27,430 nucleotides of DNA from JBEBXQ01 sp040391535 (GCA_040391535.1 JBEBXQ010000059.1:1-27430), one strand, 5' to 3'; positions 1 through 8,454 are shown, counted from the stretch's first letter. A program made the numbers and translations. Notes: generated by a model not told the origin, from the sequence alone.

Positions 1-134
1 TGATCAGTAGTATTGGAAACCGGAAGCTCAAGCCGTGTGTTTTTCTCCAGCTGTGCGGCTGAAGGAAAATTCAATCCTATCAGCAAACAGCTCACCCACC
101 AGGACTTCAATGATATGTGTATAAAAGTTTTCAT
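1..134 (-). CDS. Exported protein, N-terminal fragment (cut by window edge)
   Basis: An open frame starts at an ATG at 134 on the minus strand and runs without a stop off the left edge (44 codons). The first residues are MKTFIHISLKSWW, then a hydrophobic stretch VSCLLIGLNF, then PSAAQ, which looks like a Sec signal peptide cleaved after SAA. The mature part begins QLEKNTRLELPVSN. Only about 20 mature residues are visible, so no family can be assigned. It is divergent from argS, with about 170 bases between the two starts. Confidence rests on the signal-peptide pattern and the uninterrupted frame; a fortuitous short frame is possible. Confidence 0.55.
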   Translation of the reverse strand, partial: MKTFIHISLKSWWVSCLLIGLNFPSAAQLEKNTRLELPVSNTTD

Positions 135-256
135 AAGCAGGTACAGCACTGCACATTAGGGGTGTATTCTCCAACAAGTTACAAAATCTGAACGAAAAAT
201 TGAATCAATAATGCGTCAACCATTAAAAGTTATGTGGATAGCTGTCATTTTTGCAT

Positions 257-264
257 TAAATTTG
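257..264 (+). promoter_or_regulatory. Candidate -7 box for argS
   Basis: TAAATTTG matches the Bacteroidota -7 consensus TAnnTTTG. It would place a start of transcription near 271 and a leader of about 35 bases before the argS ATG at 306. No clear -33 TTTG is seen at the right distance, so the call is tentative. If it is right, the longer GTG-initiated reading from 234 cannot be the start. Confidence 0.35.
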
Positions 265-305
265 CCCACTTGATAACAAGCATCTCTGAAACACATTCCC
301 GATAC

Positions 306-2081
306 ATGAATATTGAAGAAACCATAAAAAGTGCCATCCGGGGGATTATTCAATCACAATTTGATATAACACCTGAGGATATTGCGTTACAACCCACCAA
401 GAAAGAATTTGAAGGATTCTATACATTTGTCACTTTTCCGCTAACCAAAGCCCTGCGTAAATCTCCGGCAGAAATAGCTGAAATTATCGGCCGGCAACTG
501 ATCGAAAATGCTGAAGTAATAAGCGATTATAATGTTGTGCAGGGTTTTCTGAATCTCAGCATTTCGGACAATGCGTGGAACGCTATCCTGCAAAATACAA
601 ATCAGTATCTCTATCAGCCCGTTGAAATCACCAGAGAACGTGTTCTGGTAGAGTTTTCTTCTCCCAACACCAATAAACCACTTCACCTTGGCCATTTACG
701 CAATAACTTTCTGGGCGATTCACTTTCCAGAATTCTGAAAGCCACCGGCCATGATGTCGTAAAAGCCTGCCTGGTCAATGACCGGGGTATTCATATCTGT
801 AAATCCATGCTGGCTTACCGTGAGCTCGGTAACGGGGAAACCCCTGAATCTTCAGGAATTAAAGGAGACCACCTGGCCGGGAAATATTATGTGCTGTTTG
901 ACAAGGAATACAAACAGCAGATCAATACACTGACAGAGCAGGGTTTATCCAAAGAAGAAGCTGAAAAGAAAGCACCCTGGATGCAGGAAGCACAGGTGCT
1001 TCTTCAGAAATGGGAGCTGGGCGACGAAGAAACGCTCGCGCTATGGAGAAAAATGAATGGTTGGGTGTATGACGGCTTTGCCGATACTTACAATAAAATC
1101 GGTATTACGTTTGACAAAACGTATTACGAATCGGATACCTACCGCTTAGGAAAGGATATTATTGAGGAAGGACTGCAAAAAGGTATATTCTTCAAAAAAC
1201 CGGACGGCTCGGTATGGATTGATCTTACCAGTGAAGGACTGGACGAAAAACTGGTACTCAGGGGCGACGGCACTTCTGTTTATATTACACAGGACCTGGG
1301 AACTACGGAATTAAAATTCCAGGATTATGGTACGGAAAGAATGATATGGGTGGTTGGTAATGAGCAGGACTATCATTTCAAAGTTTTGTTTGCCATCATG
1401 CATAAACTGGGCCGTTCTTATGCAGACGGTTGCTATCACCTGAGCTATGGGATGGTGGATCTGCCCTCGGGAAAAATGAAATCGCGGGAAGGTACGGTAG
1501 TGGATGCTGATGATCTGATTGGCAACATGGTGACCACCGCAGAGAACCGCACCCGTGAACTGGGGAAAATTGAAGATTTTACGGGTGAAGAGGCCCAAAA
1601 TCTCTACAATATGCTGGCGATGGGAGCATTGAAATACTATCTCCTGAAAGTGGATCCGAAAAAAAGAATGCTGTTCAATCCGGAAGAATCAATTGATTTC
1701 CAGGGACATACTGGCCCATTTATTCAATATACCTATGCCCGGATCCAGTCAGTACTCCGTAAAGCTGCCGCTGATTCGGTTGAAGGGAAGTTCATCATTC
1801 CGGAAAAAGGTATTCAGGAAGAAGAAAAACAGCTGATTTATCATCTTTCACAATATCAGCATCGCCTGAATGACGCAGCCCGGGAGCTGGCTCCGTCGGT
1901 CATTTCACTGTATGCTTTTGAACTGGCGAAGGTATATAACCAGTTTTACGCCGCGCTGTCCATTTTCGCTGATCCTGATCCGAAAGCAGTGGCTTTCAGA
2001 ATTTTACTATCAGGTCTGGTAGCGGAAACCATTCGTCAGTCTTTGGAGTTATTAGGAATAGGCGTACCACCGCGAATGTAA
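306..2081 (+). CDS. argS: Arginyl-tRNA synthetase
   Basis: Class I aminoacyl-tRNA synthetase that attaches arginine to tRNA-Arg in the cytoplasm, 591 residues, a normal family length. The N-terminal Arg-tRNA additional domain spans about residues 1-85. The catalytic Rossmann fold follows, with the HIGH-type signature HLGH at 127-130 (inside NTNKPLHLGHLRNN) and the KMSKS-type loop KMKS at 390-393, followed by REGTVVDADDL. A helical DALR anticodon-binding domain closes the protein, ending GIGVPPRM as in other Bacteroidota enzymes. An in-frame GTG at 234 would add 24 residues. I reject it because MNIEETIKSAI is the conserved family start and a candidate promoter lies between the two. The gene is divergent from the exported protein at the left edge, and the peroxidase gene starts 33 bases downstream. 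Confidence 0.97.
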   Translation: MNIEETIKSAIRGIIQSQFDITPEDIALQPTKKEFEGFYTFVTFPLTKALRKSPAEIAEIIGRQLIENAEVISDYNVVQGFLNLSISDNAWNAILQNTNQYLYQPVEITRERVLVEFSSPNTNKPLHLGHLRNNFLGDSLSRILKATGHDVVKACLVNDRGIHICKSMLAYRELGNGETPESSGIKGDHLAGKYYVLFDKEYKQQINTLTEQGLSKEEAEKKAPWMQEAQVLLQKWELGDEETLALWRKMNGWVYDGFADTYNKIGITFDKTYYESDTYRLGKDIIEEGLQKGIFFKKPDGSVWIDLTSEGLDEKLVLRGDGTSVYITQDLGTTELKFQDYGTERMIWVVGNEQDYHFKVLFAIMHKLGRSYADGCYHLSYGMVDLPSGKMKSREGTVVDADDLIGNMVTTAENRTRELGKIEDFTGEEAQNLYNMLAMGALKYYLLKVDPKKRMLFNPEESIDFQGHTGPFIQYTYARIQSVLRKAAADSVEGKFIIPEKGIQEEEKQLIYHLSQYQHRLNDAARELAPSVISLYAFELAKVYNQFYAALSIFADPDPKAVAFRILLSGLVAETIRQSLELLGIGVPPRM

Positions 2082-2114
2082 CTACATCTTTATATTCCAT
2101 AAATCTATAACGCT

Positions 2115-2705
2115 ATGAGCATCATTAAATCTTTTATACTGATGATAACATCACTGATCACAGGCCTTTTTGCTGATAAAAGTGAAATAGCTGCAATACC
2201 TGCCGACGATATCGCTATTGTAGCGAAGGGCTCGGTTTATGATTTCAAAATGAAAGAACTGGAAGGAGATGATATTATCAGCCTTTCAAAATACCAGGGA
2301 AAGAAAATAATTATTCTCAATGTTGCCTCCAAATGCGGCTTTACCAAGCAATATGCCGACTGGCAGGCTTTTAACGAGCAGTATGGTGATAAAATAGTCG
2401 TGCTGGGTTTTCCGGCTAATAACTTTGGCGGACAGGAGCCGGGTACGGCCGAAGAAATCGCTACGTTTTGTCAGAAAAACTATGGCGTGACCTTTCAGAT
2501 GTTTGATAAAATTGATGTTGTCGGGGAAAACCAGCATCCGCTATACAAATGGTTGTCAACCAAAGACCTGAACGGGTGGAATGATAAGTCCCCTACCTGG
2601 AATTTCTGCAAATATGTTATTGATGAAAAAGGTCAGCTGACCCATTTCTTTGCCTCCAAAGTAAAACCCACAGATGAAGAATTTAAAAAGGCCGTAGGTA
2701 TCTGA
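2115..2705 (+). CDS. Glutathione peroxidase family thiol peroxidase (GPx/BtuE-like)
   Basis: Reduces hydrogen peroxide or organic hydroperoxides; most bacterial members use thioredoxin rather than glutathione as reductant. The catalytic set is complete: Cys74 in NVASKCGFT, Gln107 in NNFGGQEPG, and Trp162-Asn163 in PTWNFCKY. Cys119 in ATFC sits where the resolving cysteine of thioredoxin-dependent members lies. Catalysis is by cysteine, not selenocysteine. At 196 residues it is longer than the usual ~160 because of a hydrophobic N-terminus (MSIIKSFILMITSLITGLFA) that looks like a signal or anchor, so it probably acts at or outside the inner membrane. Its TGA stop overlaps the menA start by one base (TGATG), indicating translational coupling. 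It sits 33 bases after argS and may be read with it. Confidence 0.92.
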   Translation: MSIIKSFILMITSLITGLFADKSEIAAIPADDIAIVAKGSVYDFKMKELEGDDIISLSKYQGKKIIILNVASKCGFTKQYADWQAFNEQYGDKIVVLGFPANNFGGQEPGTAEEIATFCQKNYGVTFQMFDKIDVVGENQHPLYKWLSTKDLNGWNDKSPTWNFCKYVIDEKGQLTHFFASKVKPTDEEFKKAVGI

Positions 2706-3601
2706 TGAGTGTATGGATTAAAGCAGCGCGCCCCAGAACTTTACCATTAGCGCTATCAAGTATTTTTATGGGCAGCTTTATAGCAGCTGCCCATGGTTAT
2801 TTTCACTGGGGTATTTTTATTTTAAATGTTTTAACCACTACACTTCTGCAGGTGCTTTCCAACTTTGCCAATGATTACGGTGATGCCGTAAACGGTAAAG
2901 ATACGGATCTGCGCCAGGGACCGTCAAGAGCTGTTATGAGCGGTGCCGTCACTTCTTCGGCCATGAAAAAGGCGATGATTCTCTTTACAATCCTTTCGCT
3001 TGCCTCAGGTCTTTTACTGCTTTATATTTCACTCAAAGATGCTCCCTTAACGACATTCTGGTATTTTCTGGGCCTGGGGATTGCCGGTATTATAGCCGCT
3101 ATTACCTATACTGCCGGAAAAAAACCTTACGGCTATATCGGCCTGGGTGACTTATCTGTACTGATTTTCTTTGGATGGGTAGGTGTTCTGGGAAGTTATT
3201 ATCTGTATTCACTGCAATGGGATCCGATCCTGATCCTTCCGGCTACCAGTTGCGGACTGTTTGCCGTTGCTGTACTGAATGTCAACAACATACGCGATAT
3301 CGAATCTGACCGTCTGACCGGAAAAAACTCTATCCCCGTCAGACTGGGTCGTAACAAAGCAGTCTTATACCATTGGGTGATACTCTCATTGGGAATGATC
3401 AGCACACTGCTGTATGTTTTCCTTCAACCTGAGTTTGCCTGGGTACAGTTATTGTTTATCCTCTGTTTTCCTTTATTTATTAAAAACGGCATGGCTGTTA
3501 CCACACTTACAGATCCCAAAAAACTGGATCCTTACCTGAAACAAATGGCACTGTCGACCTTGCTGTTCGTTATCCTTTTCGGTATTGGTCAGCTATTCTG
3601 A
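2705..3601 (+). CDS. menA: 1,4-dihydroxy-2-naphthoate polyprenyltransferase (MenA, UbiA family)
   Basis: Integral inner-membrane prenyltransferase that joins a polyprenyl chain to 1,4-dihydroxy-2-naphthoate, the membrane step of menaquinone synthesis. It has 298 residues with about eight or nine hydrophobic segments. Both Asp-rich motifs for Mg-diphosphate binding are present: NDYGDAVNGKDTD at 56-68 and NIRDIESDRLTGK with D198 and D202. The N-terminal KAARPRTLPLA is typical of MenA rather than UbiA or heme O synthase. The start codon overlaps the stop of the peroxidase gene. The 3' end overlaps the end of the convergent lipid kinase gene by 13 bases. No other men gene is in the window. Confidence 0.93.
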   Translation: MSVWIKAARPRTLPLALSSIFMGSFIAAAHGYFHWGIFILNVLTTTLLQVLSNFANDYGDAVNGKDTDLRQGPSRAVMSGAVTSSAMKKAMILFTILSLASGLLLLYISLKDAPLTTFWYFLGLGIAGIIAAITYTAGKKPYGYIGLGDLSVLIFFGWVGVLGSYYLYSLQWDPILILPATSCGLFAVAVLNVNNIRDIESDRLTGKNSIPVRLGRNKAVLYHWVILSLGMISTLLYVFLQPEFAWVQLLFILCFPLFIKNGMAVTTLTDPKKLDPYLKQMALSTLLFVILFGIGQLF

Positions 3602-4491
3602 TCTGCCATTGCTCCGGAAGGCACTAGTATTTTGATATAAGCCGGCAGAATTTCGGCCATTACGCTGTTTACACGCCCTTTGTATTCGCCATCTATCTGA
3701 AAATGGATATCACTTTTCTGAATTTCAATATTGGCCTTTGAAGCGGAGAGCATCGTTACGACCTCCGGATCAAAATCGGTATTCCCGGCCAATAAACGAG
3801 CCAGTTCAATGAAATCAAGTTTACGGGAGATCACAATTTCAAATTTGCCGTCACAGATATTGCCGAAAGGATTGATCACCACCCCTGTCCCGTATTTCTG
3901 CGCATTGGCAATAATCACAATCACCGCTTCTGTTTCGAGCGTTTCTGAATCAGTTGTTATTTTCACCGGAAAAATCTCATGATCCGTAAGGGTTTTGACG
4001 ACTTCTTTCATATACCCCACTTTTCCCCGCATATTTCCGCTCTCATAATTTTTAATCAGCAGCGCATTCAGACCAAGATCACTCAGATGCAACCCGATTT
4101 CCCCGTTCAGACGGATAGCATCCACAGCGATTACCTCACCGGTGAAGGCAATATCCATTGCGCTGACCAGATCATCCGGAATTTCAAAACTTTTGGCTAA
4201 CCCGTTAGCTGAACCCAACGGAATAATCCCCAATTCACAATCCAGACCGGATAAGGCCTCTGCCACCATCGTAATCGTCCCGTCGCCACCCCCAGCCAGA
4301 ACCCTCCTGTAGTTTTCTTTCTGAATAAGCTCACGAATGTTCTGATGGTCATTTTCACCACAGGTTTCGTAAACATTCATCGACTGCCCCCGTTCCACAG
4401 CCATCGCTTTGGCCATCTCTGTAAACTCCCGTTTATCCAGGCTTCCCGATATAGGATTGATCACTAATAAAATTTTATTTTCAGATGGCAT
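3589..4491 (-). CDS. Diacylglycerol kinase-like lipid kinase (YegS/DgkB/BmrU family)
   Basis: Soluble lipid kinase of the DAGK catalytic family, 300 residues, which phosphorylates diacylglycerol or a related lipid using ATP at the membrane face. The nucleotide-binding motif GGGDGT is at 67-72 (AGGGDGTITMVAEAL), the PLGSANGLAK loop is at 91-100, and the N-terminal strand LLVINPISGS is typical. The C-terminal half shows the beta-rich lipid-kinase fold (ANAQKYGTGVVINPFGNICDG). The canonical T-N-D-F variant of the second loop is S-A-N-G-L here, seen in some YegS-like members. It is divergent from the App1-like phosphatase with only 42 bases between start codons, which suggests a shared control region and opposing chemistry. 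The exact lipid substrate is not decidable from sequence. Confidence 0.9.
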   Translation of the reverse strand: MPSENKILLVINPISGSLDKREFTEMAKAMAVERGQSMNVYETCGENDHQNIRELIQKENYRRVLAGGGDGTITMVAEALSGLDCELGIIPLGSANGLAKSFEIPDDLVSAMDIAFTGEVIAVDAIRLNGEIGLHLSDLGLNALLIKNYESGNMRGKVGYMKEVVKTLTDHEIFPVKITTDSETLETEAVIVIIANAQKYGTGVVINPFGNICDGKFEIVISRKLDFIELARLLAGNTDFDPEVVTMLSASKANIEIQKSDIHFQIDGEYKGRVNSVMAEILPAYIKILVPSGAMADQNS

Positions 4492-4510
4492 ATAGTTTGT
4501 CTAATTTAGT

Positions 4511-4533
4511 AGTATGGATATTCGAAATATACT
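4511..4533. promoter_or_regulatory. Imperfect palindrome in divergent promoter region
   Basis: The 42-base gap between the two start codons holds an AT-rich imperfect dyad: AGTAT at its left end mirrors ATACT at its right end, around a perfect TTCGAA core. It ends directly against the ATG of the phosphatase gene. It could be an operator shared by the lipid kinase and the phosphatase, or simply AT-rich promoter DNA. Confidence 0.3.
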
Positions 4534-5580
4534 ATGAGTTTATGCTATTTACAACTATACAGGGGTTATGCCAATCACGATGAATTAATTGTTTCGGGCC
4601 ATGTATTCAGCAAATATCCAACCAGCCAGTCTTTATATAATCGGGAAGGATTCCGAAACCTGACTTCCATCTTCCAGTTATTTTCTATCAAAACGATTTC
4701 CAATATCAAAATCGTTTTCAGAATGGGTGATATATGTTCGGTCACGCGTACGCTGAAGGATGGCTACTTCCGGTTCAGCATTCCCTTGAAAGAAGCATTA
4801 CCAAGTGGCTGGCATACTTATTCCGTCACTGTAGACGATACCATTGATCACCACAACTACCACCTGACCAGAGAAGGTGAAGTACTTGTTCCCTACACAG
4901 GAGCTTACTCGGTTATTTCAGATATTGACGATACATTTCTGGTTTCATACAGCAGAAGATTTTTCAAAAAAATCTACGTTCTGCTCAGTAAAAATGTAGA
5001 ATCCAGACAGCCTTTTGAAGGTGTTGTGAAGCATTACCGTTTACTGAGTTTTGCCGGCAAAGGCTCAGGAGTTCTGCAGGAGGAAAACACTTTTTTCTAT
5101 GTATCAAGCAGTGAGTGGAATCTTTATCAGTACATTCTAAGATTTACGCAGTTTTACGGGCTCCCAAAAGCTGTATTCAAACTGAAGAAAATCAAAAACG
5201 GAATTGCTGATTTTCTAAGAACGGGAAGAGGATCGCATTATCATAAGCAGGATAAAATTTCACATATTATCGAATTTTACCCTCATCTGAAATTTATACT
5301 CATGGGAGACGATTCCCAGCAGGATCCGGTAATTTATGAACGTATCTGCAAATTGTTCCCTGAAAACATCAGAGCAGTATATATCCGGAAAACACGTAAA
5401 AACCATTCTGCTGCTGTACAGAAAATAGTTGACAATATTCAATCGATGGGGGTAGATACCTGCTATTTCCTCCATAGCCGGGAAGCGATTGAACATTCGG
5501 TACTAAGCGGCATCATTACTTCTGAACAACTGGCTGATTTTGAAGCAAAAGAACAAAACAACGAACTTACTTTATTATAA
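4534..5580 (+). CDS. App1-like phosphatidate phosphatase domain protein (DUF2183)
   Basis: HAD-superfamily protein of the App1 / DUF2183 family, whose founding yeast member dephosphorylates phosphatidate to diacylglycerol. The catalytic motif DIDDT is at residues 130-134 (SVISDIDDTFL, the DxDxT nucleophile pair). The family blocks SSSEWNLYQY, GRGSHYHKQDKI and FILMGDDSQQDPVIYERI follow in the expected order, the GDDSQQD block giving the Mg-binding acidic residues. There are 348 residues and no signal peptide. The N-terminal 120 residues form a beta-rich region (KIVFRMGDICSVTRTLKDGYF) usual in bacterial members. It is divergent from the lipid kinase and is followed 36 bases later by the lysozyme gene, probably in one transcript. 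The phosphatase role is from family knowledge; the substrate is inferred. Confidence 0.87.
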   Translation: MSLCYLQLYRGYANHDELIVSGHVFSKYPTSQSLYNREGFRNLTSIFQLFSIKTISNIKIVFRMGDICSVTRTLKDGYFRFSIPLKEALPSGWHTYSVTVDDTIDHHNYHLTREGEVLVPYTGAYSVISDIDDTFLVSYSRRFFKKIYVLLSKNVESRQPFEGVVKHYRLLSFAGKGSGVLQEENTFFYVSSSEWNLYQYILRFTQFYGLPKAVFKLKKIKNGIADFLRTGRGSHYHKQDKISHIIEFYPHLKFILMGDDSQQDPVIYERICKLFPENIRAVYIRKTRKNHSAAVQKIVDNIQSMGVDTCYFLHSREAIEHSVLSGIITSEQLADFEAKEQNNELTLL

Positions 5581-5616
5581 AAAACAGCCTGTCATAAAAG
5601 CGAATCAGATTACATT

Positions 5617-6420
5617 ATGGCCAAAAAGAAAAAGCAATCATCACTGCTTTACGCTCTTCAGCAACTTTTAATACCCTACAACAAAAAATGGATCATAGCC
5701 GGCGCCGTATTAGTGATTTCGCTTACTGTCTATCTGCTGTGGCCCTCTCCTTCCAACAACTGGACTTTTATTCCACAGTATGGCATCAGGCTTCCTCTGC
5801 GTTATCAGGTACACGGAATCGACGTTTCACACCACAATGACCTCATCGACTGGAACCGGTTAAAAGCTGTACAAGCCCAGGAAGTAAAGATTGATTTCGT
5901 CTATATCAAAGCTACGGAAGGAGCTACGCACATTGACAAGCGCTTTGCGTTCAACTGGCAGGAAGCCGAGCGGGTAGGAATAAAGCGCGGTGCCTATCAT
6001 TTCTATAATCCCCGTAAACATTCTTCATTACAAGCCGAAAATTTTATCAGTCAGGTACGAATGAAAAAGGGAGATTTGCCTCCGGTGCTTGATCTGGAAG
6101 TAACAGGAGGTAAACCCGATGAAATTATTATTAAGGGTGTACGCAACTGGCTGGAAATTGTAGAAAACCACTATGGTATCAAGCCGGTCATTTACATTAA
6201 CGAGCATTTTTACAAACGGTATATCGCCGGGCATTTTGACGATTATCCCCTCTGGCTTGCCGGCTATTCACGCAATCACATGAATGACCTTGCCTCAGAC
6301 CAGCAGGTGATGTTCTGGCAGCACAGTGAAAAAGGCTGGATTGATGGGATTAAAGGCTTCGTGGATTTTAACGTTTTCCTGCATTCTTCTGCTCACTGGG
6401 AAAATTTTGCCGGACAGTAA
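5617..6420 (+). CDS. Membrane-anchored GH25 lysozyme-like muramidase
   Basis: Glycoside hydrolase family 25 protein, which cleaves the beta-1,4 bond after N-acetylmuramic acid in peptidoglycan. A Lys-rich N-terminus (MAKKKKQ) and one membrane segment at about 25-43 (WIIAGAVLVISLTVYLLW) make it a type II anchored protein facing the periplasm. The GH25 barrel starts at HGIDVSHHN (Asp69), continues with VYIKATEGATHIDKRF and GAYHFYNP, and carries the catalytic DLE block (Asp159, Glu161 in PPVLDLEVTGG). It ends with the FWQHSEKGWIDGI and VDFNVF motifs. There are 267 residues and the catalytic residues appear intact. It lies 36 bases downstream of the App1-like gene and is closed by a terminator right at its stop codon, so it is the last gene of that unit. 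It may be a remodelling enzyme or, less likely, a toxin. Confidence 0.9.
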   Translation: MAKKKKQSSLLYALQQLLIPYNKKWIIAGAVLVISLTVYLLWPSPSNNWTFIPQYGIRLPLRYQVHGIDVSHHNDLIDWNRLKAVQAQEVKIDFVYIKATEGATHIDKRFAFNWQEAERVGIKRGAYHFYNPRKHSSLQAENFISQVRMKKGDLPPVLDLEVTGGKPDEIIIKGVRNWLEIVENHYGIKPVIYINEHFYKRYIAGHFDDYPLWLAGYSRNHMNDLASDQQVMFWQHSEKGWIDGIKGFVDFNVFLHSSAHWENFAGQ

Positions 6421-6445
6421 AGCCGCAATATACCTTGCGGCTTTA
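6418..6445. terminator. Bidirectional intrinsic terminator
   Basis: A perfect 11-base stem (TAAAGCCGCAA at 6418-6428 with TTGCGGCTTTA at 6435-6445) around a 6-base loop TATACC. It begins on the stop codon of the lysozyme gene and lies 12 bases beyond the stop of the convergent TIM-barrel gene. A/T runs on both flanks of the GC core let it work in both directions. Confidence 0.8.
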
Positions 6446-6456
6446 CTATTCTGAGT

Positions 6457-7434
6457 TTATGCTCCTAAGGCTTTCCGGGCAAACTCCACACATCTGGCTG
6501 TTTCCTTCACGGCGTCGGAACCTGCCGGAATCTCATACTCCAACTCAATGGTTGCCGGAAATTTGTATTTGTTTTTCCGCATCAGCTGCAATACCTCCAC
6601 AATTGGGGTATCGCCCTCTCCCCACGGAAGATTGGCACCACCATTCGCCTTGGATTTTCTGTCTTTGACATGCATACTTACAATGCGGTCATGTTTGGCT
6701 TTTAAGAGTTCCAGCGGCTCATAACCTGCCGCGACATAATGACCCAGATCAAAATTCATCGCATTATATTTCGCTTGCCCTAAAGCCACATCCCACCAGG
6801 TAGGTGTTTGCTGGGTATGGCCATGATACCCTACGTATACCTTATTCTTATCTGCAATACGGCCCAGCCTCAATGTCTCTGCCTGATCTTCGGGCAGCTC
6901 CACATTGGCCTGATTGGCGCCCAGGGCTTTGGCAGCCCGAAGTGCGTAATCCACTTCTGCATCGGTATTTCTAGCACCCAATGCCGAGGGTTTAAATCCA
7001 TATATTTTTACACCGGCCTGATTGTACATTTTTCTGAGTTTCTCAAACTTCTCCATCGAAACGCCTGTTCTCCAGCTGGCGAGCTGTTTACCGTATTCGG
7101 CCATGACAGCCCGGTGTTCATCGGTCATCTCAGCACGCGGTGGCATGGCAGGAGCAACCGGGGCACCGGCAAATAACTCAGCCGGTCCGCCCATTAATTC
7201 AATGGCACTGATGTTACACTCAATACAATATTTCAGAATTTCCTCCGCGCTTCCGGGCATACTTCTCCATGAATAACTGATAACCCCTACCTGCACACCG
7301 TTAAACAAGGAGTTAGGTTTTCCCAGATGAGGTATATAGGCCGGAGCTCCGAAAACTTTCCCGGATACCAGTGCAATCGCCGCAGCTGAACTTGTGGCAA
7401 GAAATCCACGGCGGGACAGATGTAAGTCTTTCAT
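6457..7434 (-). CDS. Tat-exported sugar phosphate isomerase/epimerase-like TIM-barrel protein
   Basis: Xylose isomerase-like TIM barrel (AP endonuclease 2 family), 325 residues. The N-terminus carries a classic twin-arginine signal: SRRGFLA at residues 7-13, then a hydrophobic stretch and a cleavage-like VFGA. This predicts folded, metal-loaded export. Candidate metal and catalytic residues occur in the expected order: AIELMGG, NVELPED, VGYHGHT, MNFDLGHYV, VSMHVKD and ATIELEYE. Despite the family name the substrate need not be phosphorylated. Bacteroidota members beside DUF1080 proteins are linked to oxidised (3-keto) sugars and glycosides. It is divergent from the DUF1080 gene at 7640 across 205 bases. 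The exact reaction is unknown. Confidence 0.85.
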   Translation of the reverse strand: MKDLHLSRRGFLATSSAAAIALVSGKVFGAPAYIPHLGKPNSLFNGVQVGVISYSWRSMPGSAEEILKYCIECNISAIELMGGPAELFAGAPVAPAMPPRAEMTDEHRAVMAEYGKQLASWRTGVSMEKFEKLRKMYNQAGVKIYGFKPSALGARNTDAEVDYALRAAKALGANQANVELPEDQAETLRLGRIADKNKVYVGYHGHTQQTPTWWDVALGQAKYNAMNFDLGHYVAAGYEPLELLKAKHDRIVSMHVKDRKSKANGGANLPWGEGDTPIVEVLQLMRKNKYKFPATIELEYEIPAGSDAVKETARCVEFARKALGA

Positions 7435-7639
7435 TTTCTATGATTTTTTTAAAATATAAGATCAGGGATATTTCAGGTTCCCTTTTTATATTATACACCG
7501 ATTAAATAAATAAGGGCCTCTAAAATACTCATATTCCCGATAAAAACATGAAATTCCAAAGAACTCACCCGTTTATTTCCTAAACTTGCAGGCTGATATA
7601 AACCTGTAGTACCCCTAACATCATTCCGCCGTACCTGCG

Positions 7640-8335
7640 ATGAAAAACACAACAATTGCTCTGCTATTCTCTTTCCTGATTTGTCAGATATCTGCCTATT
7701 CGCAGAACAAAACCATTCATCTTTTTAATGGCAAAGATCTTAAAGGCTGGCATGCAGATGTGCCTGCTATGGATAATGATCCGAATGTAAAAAGTCCTTT
7801 TATTATCCGTAACGGCCTGCTGGTGAGTATGGGCACACCCGGTGGCCACCTGATTACCGATCAGCAGTACAGTAACTTCCGGCTGACTTTCCAATACCGT
7901 TTTGCAGGAAAACCCGGTAATTGCGGCGTATTGGTTTTTGCTTCCACCCCCAGGGCTTTGTATGATATGTTTCCCAAGTCCATTGAGATACAAATGATGC
8001 ATGAAAACGCCGGGGACTTCTGGTGTATTGAAGAAGATATCACTGTGCCTGATATGGAAAAAAGACGCGGCCCGAAAGAAAACTGGGGCATCAACGGAAA
8101 CAAAGCCCGCCGGATTCATAATCTGACGGACGGTACTGAAAAACCCTTGGGTGAATGGAACGCTTATGTAATTGAATGTGCAGGCAATTCCATTAAAGTA
8201 TGGCTGAATGGCGTACTCGTCAATTACGGTTATAACTGTACAGCCTCTTCCGGACAAATCGCGCTTCAGGCTGAGGGTTCTGAGGTTGAATTTAAAGATC
8301 TGAAATTAACCCCTATTAAAGCATTAAGCGAATAA
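7640..8335 (+). CDS. DUF1080 family protein, putative 3-keto-glycoside hydrolase
   Basis: Exported 231-residue protein of family PF06439, now called 3-keto-disaccharide hydrolase, with a concanavalin/LamG-like beta-sandwich. A Sec signal (MKNTTIALLFSFLICQISAYSQ) precedes the hallmark opening HLFNGKDLKGW. Further family features are LLVSMGTPGGHL, FRLTFQYRFAGKPGNCGVLVF, EIQMMHENAGDFW and the closing IALQAEGSEVEFKDLKL. The protein probably cleaves, or binds, oxidised glycosides in the periplasm. It sits between two TIM-barrel isomerase-like genes on the opposite strand, suggesting a shared sugar pathway. The oxidising dehydrogenase that would make 3-keto sugars is not in the window. The family call is firm; the reaction is from family knowledge. 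Confidence 0.87.
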   Translation: MKNTTIALLFSFLICQISAYSQNKTIHLFNGKDLKGWHADVPAMDNDPNVKSPFIIRNGLLVSMGTPGGHLITDQQYSNFRLTFQYRFAGKPGNCGVLVFASTPRALYDMFPKSIEIQMMHENAGDFWCIEEDITVPDMEKRRGPKENWGINGNKARRIHNLTDGTEKPLGEWNAYVIECAGNSIKVWLNGVLVNYGYNCTASSGQIALQAEGSEVEFKDLKLTPIKALSE

Positions 8336-8454
8336 TTTAATAGGTTGGGCATCATAGTACCGCGGTTAAATTTATGGGTATATCCGCTTTTCTGCTAACC
8401 TGTCAGTCTTTCTTTACATACCACTCGGTAATGTTAAGTATTATAGCAAACAGA

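Noticed and set aside
234..305. N-terminal extension of argS from a GTG
   Set aside because: The 24 extra residues match no family feature, and a candidate promoter box lies within them; the family start is at 306.
6808..7176. 122-codon plus-strand frame inside the first TIM-barrel gene
   Set aside because: Antisense to a well-supported coding region; composition reflects the opposite strand's codons.
7664..8257. 197-codon minus-strand frame across the DUF1080 gene
   Set aside because: It is antisense to a gene with a recognised family and signal peptide, and its translation shows no domain pattern.
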